In this document: positions 5,278-8,452 of the stretch, one piece after another
Layout: every line of letters starts with the position of its first letter
Numbering within the stretch: the first letter of the stretch is position 1
Notes under the pieces: model-generated
The model's database searches: none
Told to the model about the DNA's origin: nothing
The model's input: only the letters and a program-made list of their open reading frames with translations
Source of the DNA: an uncultured Alphaproteobacteria bacterium
GTDB lineage: Bacteria; Pseudomonadota; Alphaproteobacteria; Micropepsales; Micropepsaceae
Assembly: GCA_903922545.1 (NCBI GenBank)
Contig: CAIXUE010000262.1
Coordinates: 1-8,452 of the forward strand
Reading direction: 5' to 3'
Length of the DNA: 8,452 nt
Translations under genes and position numbers: made by a program

Positions 5278-7098
5278 TCACTGAGAATTTCCCGAGAGAC
5301 ACCGCACCGCCGAGTTGTTTCGGACCGGCAGAACGATCCCCGCCAGTGCAATTTGCTTCCAGGGATGAGGGTCCGCCGATAGCTCGAAATGACCTTCCTT
5401 TAATGCCGACAAAACGCTGGGGCACCTGAAGAGAACGGTTACAAAAGCCGCTTCAGTCCAGCTTCCACCTTCGGTTTTCTTGTAAACGGTCGCTTGGGTG
5501 GATGCCTCAGCAAGCACGACAATTTCCGATCGCCCATCGCCGTCCAAGTCCAAGATAAAAGCGTCGCATGTGGCATTCATTGGCGTCGTGCACGCTGTCG
5601 GCGGGGCGTTAAAATCATAAACGATAAGACCCGAAGCAGTTCCGGTTTTTGTGCCTGCGTTCCAATTGGCGTGAACAAAGTCATCTGGAAGTTTACTTCC
5701 CTCGGGATAAACGTGAATACGCGCCGTCCACACCTCCGCCGGAGGGGATGGGGTCCCGAAAGGGTTGCTCTGTTTTAGATATGCGACGGCCTGTTCCCGC
5801 ACGATAGAATTTTGATCTTTGGAAAGCATTTCCAGCGCTGCCATACCGTAATGGCCGCCTTGTCTGCGCAAATAGGCGAAATCGAACTTCCCAGGCATCG
5901 TGTTGCCACTATTTAGCCGGGCCATCTGGTCAGCGACTGCGATGCGCTCCGGTTTGGCGATGGGCGTGAACAATGCCATCAGCACCGCCAAAATCAAAAG
6001 TGCGATGGCAAAATTCCAGTCCTCGATACGTTGCAGCCAAATGCCTGGTGAAACGGCAGCCCTCACATACCCAACGGCATAACCCCAGGCGACAACAATG
6101 ACCGCCGCGACGATAACCCGGTCAGCGGACCAGCCATATTCCTGTATGCGCAGGAAAAGCGCATAGCTGGCAATGGCCACCAGCGGTACAGGCAGGGCTG
6201 CGGCAACACTGCCGGCTAGGCGCAGCACCCTCGGTGGCAAGCGCTCAGCATGACCGTCCTGATGCGCGGCGTTTATAAGAATGATCAGCGCAGCGGCTGC
6301 GGTCAGCAAAAGTGCCGAAGCATGACCGAAGCCCCATAAAGGCTTGAGCCCGGTGAGAAGCAGGCTGGCCAGAAAGCCCGCTATTATCAGCGTGATGAGG
6401 GGCAGAAGCCACGATAGCAGGGTGAGCAACAGCGTTCGCGCACCGCGTACAAGTACGGGCCGAATGTCGGTAAGGTGTAACGCACCCGCCACGGCCAATG
6501 TTGTGACGGGAATGGAAAACCATTCGTGCCGGATCAACTTCTGGAAAAAATCCAGCTTGATGAGATCGAACAAGCCTGCGCCTAGCAACAGCAGGAGCCA
6601 AAATGCTCCGACGAAAACGCCCGCCAAGGCAAGCTGGACCGCAAGCTTCCAGGCCACGTCGAAATGCGTTTCGTAATTTGCCCTGAATCGATGATCGAGG
6701 TGTCCTGCGATCACCAACGCGTGCGCGATGAAAAGCCCTGCGCCCCCAAAGAGAAATAGCTGCGGAGAGGGCAGGATGTGTGGACGCAGAGTCGGATGAG
6801 CACTGAAAACCCAGTCCTGGGGCCACGCGCTCCAAACATCATAAAAACCAAGGCCGGCAATCAGAACTGCCGCCGCGATTGCCCACAGCGCTGCCCTGCG
6901 CCAATCAATTTGCCCTATACCCAGAATCAAAAGGATTGGCGGATAAATCCAGATCAGAAGAAGCGGGCCGAAGGAGAGCCTGTTTGTTGCAGGCCAACTT
7001 CCAATATCTTGCGCGTGATACAGTAGATAAAGCGCCAGCCCCTGTGTTAGCCCGACTGCCAAGCGGGTGAAAAAAAGCCTTTGCCCCTCAAACACCAT
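5278..7098 (-). CDS. DUF4153-type polytopic membrane protein with Cys-rich DxDxDG tail (copy B)
   Basis: This 606-residue inner-membrane protein is a diverged paralog of the one at 2121-4013, without its hydrophilic N-terminal extension. About a dozen hydrophobic segments span residues 8-380. Shared landmarks are INAAHQDG (275-282), RIQEYGWSADRV (317-328), WLQRIED (354-360), FTPIAKPERIAVADQ (377-391) and FDFAYLR (405-411). The soluble tail has LDLDGDGRSEIVVL (516-529), a DxDxDG loop like FG-GAP/EF-hand calcium sites, and Cys503, Cys511, Cys559 and Cys600, which are the only cysteines in the protein. This suggests an oxidised periplasmic domain. GGGAGG lies five bases before the ATG at 7098, supporting the start. 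The gene is visibly less GC-rich than copy A (a 60-base sample gives about 55% against 63%), hinting at a different history. The reaction and substrate are unknown; the DUF4153 name is from memory of the YGW motif. Confidence 0.83.
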   Translation of the reverse strand: MVFEGQRLFFTRLAVGLTQGLALYLLYHAQDIGSWPATNRLSFGPLLLIWIYPPILLILGIGQIDWRRAALWAIAAAVLIAGLGFYDVWSAWPQDWVFSAHPTLRPHILPSPQLFLFGGAGLFIAHALVIAGHLDHRFRANYETHFDVAWKLAVQLALAGVFVGAFWLLLLLGAGLFDLIKLDFFQKLIRHEWFSIPVTTLAVAGALHLTDIRPVLVRGARTLLLTLLSWLLPLITLIIAGFLASLLLTGLKPLWGFGHASALLLTAAAALIILINAAHQDGHAERLPPRVLRLAGSVAAALPVPLVAIASYALFLRIQEYGWSADRVIVAAVIVVAWGYAVGYVRAAVSPGIWLQRIEDWNFAIALLILAVLMALFTPIAKPERIAVADQMARLNSGNTMPGKFDFAYLRRQGGHYGMAALEMLSKDQNSIVREQAVAYLKQSNPFGTPSPPAEVWTARIHVYPEGSKLPDDFVHANWNAGTKTGTASGLIVYDFNAPPTACTTPMNATCDAFILDLDGDGRSEIVVLAEASTQATVYKKTEGGSWTEAAFVTVLFRCPSVLSALKEGHFELSADPHPWKQIALAGIVLPVRNNSAVRCLSGNSQ

Positions 7099-7103
7099 GC
7101 GCG

Positions 7104-7109
7104 CCTCCC
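7104..7109 (-). promoter_or_regulatory. Strong Shine-Dalgarno of copy B
   Basis: GGGAGG on the minus strand, five bases before ATG 7098. It is the best ribosome site in the window and fixes this start. No convincing promoter was found upstream of it. Confidence 0.7.
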
Positions 7110-7153
7110 AAGCGGGCGCGAGGCTACGCTTCTGAAAATTGACTGTCTATCAG

Positions 7154-7189
7154 GGGTCCGGCCTTCGGCCGGATGGGATGGCCGCTCGC
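7154..7189. repeat. 36-bp direct repeat, left copy, with CCGGCC/GGCCGG hairpin
   Basis: This sequence is identical over 36 bases to 7722-7757; the match continues with one mismatch to about 7193. It contains the hairpin CCGGCCTTCGGCCGG (7158-7172: 6-bp stem, TTC loop) followed by GATGGGATGG and CCGCTCGC. It lies between the lipoprotein gene and copy B. It is probably an interspersed palindromic intergenic element rather than a transposon end, since no transposase is nearby. Confidence 0.85.
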
Positions 7190-7206
7190 ACAAATCCTAA
7201 ATCACC

Positions 7207-7229
7207 ATGGGCGGGCCTGACCCGCCCAT
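7207..7229 (-). terminator. GC-rich hairpin downstream of the lipoprotein gene
   Basis: ATGGGCGGG (7207-7215) and CCCGCCCAT (7221-7229) form a perfect 9-bp stem with a five-base loop, 16 bases after the lipoprotein stop. On the minus strand it is followed by a T-rich GGTGATTTAGGATTT rather than a clean T-run, so termination is plausible but imperfect. Confidence 0.5.
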
Positions 7230-7245
7230 CCATCGCGATACCGCG

Positions 7246-7620
7246 CTACTGTATCAGGCCGGTCTTAACTTGTTGGGTGGATGCAGCACTAGAATAATCT
7301 TTCAGCACTCTGTCGGGTGTGAAGACAAATGTGACGGTATTTGACGTTCCCGTCGCTCCACCAGCTAACAATCCAACTACCGGTACAAAATCAACGGCGT
7401 CGGGCGTAGCGTGAACATACATATAAATATCAGTGATCGTTCCATCTGATGCACGCGCGGTTGAATTTGGTTTACCCAACCTGGCAATTACTTCGTCTTC
7501 TTTTGTTACGCCCTTTTGGAATTGCGCCATTTGCTCATCGGTGACCTTCGTTCCAGATGATATGCATCCACTCAACATGATTGTGCCAGCCACTAAAGTG
7601 GCAATGCGCAATAGCTTCAT
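7246..7620 (-). CDS. SmpA/OmlA (BamE)-like outer-membrane lipoprotein
   Basis: This 124-residue predicted lipoprotein starts MKLLRIATLVAGTIMLSGC: a short basic n-region, hydrophobic core and LSGC lipobox with lipidated Cys19. Ile at +2 predicts release to the outer membrane. The mature part contains TDEQMAQFQKGVTKEDEVIARLGKP (start about 25), the G-x-T-xx-EV-xx-LG-x-P signature of SmpA/OmlA-domain proteins. It also has a hydrophobic FVPVVGLLAGGATGTS stretch and a final strand, TVTFVFTPDRVLKDY. The ATG at 7620 is chosen because it begins the signal peptide; the ATG at 7644 would add MGLAGKSK, and GGGAAG lies six bases upstream of 7620. It is unlikely to be the core BamE itself, since the glycine-rich hydrophobic stretch is unusual. 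Its GC is lower than the flanking his and lepA genes (about 48% in a 60-base sample), and 36-bp repeats lie on both sides, suggesting insertion or transfer. Confidence 0.82.
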   Translation of the reverse strand: MKLLRIATLVAGTIMLSGCISSGTKVTDEQMAQFQKGVTKEDEVIARLGKPNSTARASDGTITDIYMYVHATPDAVDFVPVVGLLAGGATGTSNTVTFVFTPDRVLKDYSSAASTQQVKTGLIQ

Positions 7621-7721
7621 TTTCGACTTCCCAGCCAGCCCCATACGGACAACTTAGCATCTTTCATGATGCGGCTCTACGCCATGGCGCGGCATGCCGC
7701 CTACCTGGCCGCGCCCGCGCC
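7621..7721. other. Region upstream of the lipoprotein gene
   Basis: About 100 bases that should hold the lipoprotein promoter. Only a 12-bp perfect palindrome GCGGCATGCCGC (7689-7700) and a weak TAAGTT-like -10 on the minus strand (about 7656) are seen. Nothing is strong enough to call a promoter. Confidence 0.3.
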
Positions 7722-7757
7722 GGGTCCGGCCTTCGGCCGGATGGGATGGCCGCTCGC
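7722..7757. repeat. 36-bp direct repeat, right copy
   Basis: Identical to 7154-7189 and in the same orientation, including the CCGGCCTTCGGCCGG hairpin (7726-7740). The two copies bracket the lipoprotein gene, with starts 568 bases apart. The 15-bp hairpin core occurs a third time at 7807-7821. Confidence 0.85.
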
Positions 7758-7770
7758 CCAAGCTCGCGGC

Positions 7771-7832
7771 TTGAACCGCTCAAATCAGTCCACTGGACTG
7801 ATTTGCCCGGCCTTCGGCCGGTCGCGGTTCAA
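7771..7832. terminator. Three-way-junction palindrome at the lepA 3' end
   Basis: An outer 9-bp stem, TTGAACCGC (7771-7779) with GCGGTTCAA (7824-7832), encloses two further hairpins. The first is a perfect 12-bp inverted repeat with a one-base centre, CAAATCAGTCCA (7781-7792) with TGGACTGATTTG (7794-7805). The second is CCGGCCTTCGGCCGG (7807-7821). The right outer arm overlaps the lepA stop codon (7829-7831). Lying immediately 3' of lepA, it could be a terminator or mRNA 3'-end structure, or a small mobile palindromic element inserted at the stop. No T-run is present. Confidence 0.55.
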
Positions 7833-8452
7833 TTATCGTCCATCTTTAAAGCCGCAATGAACGCTTCCTGCGGAATTTCGACCTTGCCGAACTGGCGCAT
7901 TTTCTTTTTGCCCTCTTTCTGCTTGTCGAGGAGCTTGCGCTTGCGGCTGATATCGCCGCCATAACATTTCGCCGTCACGTCCTTGCGCATCGCGCTCAGC
8001 GTTTCGCGCGCGATCACCTTGCCGCCAATGGCCGCCTGGATCGGAATCTTGAACAGGTGGCGCGGGATCAGGTCTTTCAGTTTCTCGCACATCGAACGGC
8101 CACGGCCTTCGGCCCGCTGGCGGTTGACGATCATGGAAAGCGCATCCACCGGGTCGTCATTGACCAGGATGGACATTTTCACCAGGTCGCCTTCTTCATA
8201 TTTCTCGATGTGGTAATCGAAGCTGGCATAGCCGCGCGAAACGGATTTCAAGCGGTCATAGAAATCGAACACCACCTCGTTCAGCGGCAGCATGTAGATC
8301 ACCATGGCGCGGTTGCCGGCATAGGTGAGCTCGATCTGCCGTCCGCGCCGGTCCTCGCACAATTTCAGCACGCTGCCGAGATATTCGTCGGGCACCAGGA
8401 TGGTGGCCTTGATCCAGGGTTCCTCAATGTGATCGATATAGGTCACATCCGG
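7829..8452 (-). CDS. lepA: Elongation factor 4 (LepA), 3' part only
   Basis: LepA is a ribosome-bound translation GTPase, described as a back-translocase and as affecting initiation and 30S assembly. Only the last 207 residues of about 600 are here; the gene continues past base 8452. Seen: the start of the EF-G domain V-like part, [21 protein letters not shown], then [14 protein letters not shown] and the LepA-specific C-terminal domain. In that domain are [40 protein letters not shown], the diagnostic [20 protein letters not shown] and [22 protein letters not shown]. The G domain lies outside the window. The C-terminus is complete and ends DDN, TGA. The stop codon lies in the right arm of the palindrome at 7771-7832. 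Confidence 0.97.
   Translation of the reverse strand, partial: PDVTYIDHIEEPWIKATILVPDEYLGSVLKLCEDRRGRQIELTYAGNRAMVIYMLPLNEVVFDFYDRLKSVSRGYASFDYHIEKYEEGDLVKMSILVNDDPVDALSMIVNRQRAEGRGRSMCEKLKDLIPRHLFKIPIQAAIGGKVIARETLSAMRKDVTAKCYGGDISRKRKLLDKQKEGKKKMRQFGKVEIPQEAFIAALKMDDN

Noticed and set aside
7154..7821. CRISPR array made of the GGCCTTCGGCC-containing repeats
   Set aside because: Only two full and one partial copy, irregularly spaced with a gene between them, and no cas genes.
8104..8114. GGCCTTCGGCC inside lepA, resembling the repeat hairpin core
   Set aside because: It encodes the conserved RAEGRG segment of LepA and lacks the flanking repeat sequence.
1..8452. parS site near parB
   Set aside because: No CACGTG-centred parS-like 16-mer was seen on reading the window.

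Overview
The window looks like chromosomal DNA of a fairly GC-rich alphaproteobacterium. The grounds are the ParB and LepA sequence style, the two large alphaproteobacterial-type DUF4153 membrane proteins, strong GC bias at third codon positions, and an intergenic hairpin element of a kind I recall from alphaproteobacterial genomes. No genus can be named. All clear genes except parB and one doubtful small ORF lie on the minus strand. No rRNA, tRNA, CRISPR array, transposase or phage gene was seen.

Layout from left to right: (1) the 3' two thirds of parB on the plus strand (1-626), with an unusual Val in the GERR CTP-binding motif and two DnaA-box-like 9-mers near its end; (2) a short convergent gap with a nested hairpin repeat (about 661-710); (3) hisA and hisH (727-2084, minus), overlapping by four bases, with no hisF between hisA and parB; (4) a 630-residue DUF4153-type polytopic membrane protein (2121-4013, minus), 36 bases upstream of hisH; (5) a gene-poor stretch (4014-4326) with hairpins, then a possible small plus-strand ORF (4327-4539); (6) a two-gene cassette (4563-5194, minus) of a four-helix membrane protein and a 64-residue XRE regulator, overlapping as GTGA, preceded by a dense cluster of TGTCA/TGACA boxes; (7) a second DUF4153-type protein (5278-7098, minus), a diverged paralog of the first; (8) a less GC-rich lipoprotein gene (7246-7620, minus) lying between two identical 36-bp direct repeats; (9) a nested palindromic structure (7771-7832) that runs into the stop codon of lepA, whose 3' third (7829-8452, minus) closes the window.

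How the genes relate: ParB acts in origin-proximal chromosome segregation. HisH and HisA are consecutive in histidine biosynthesis (HisH works with HisF, absent here). LepA is a translation GTPase. The accessory part is 4.0-7.7 kb. The two DUF4153 paralogs share a C-terminal tail with a DxDxDG loop and four cysteines at almost identical spacing, which suggests an oxidised periplasmic, possibly Ca2+-binding domain. They flank a probably self-regulated membrane-protein/XRE pair. Whether these form a functional unit cannot be decided from sequence alone. The best candidates for follow-up are the ParB motif change, the paralog tails, the operator cluster, and the repeats around the lipoprotein gene.
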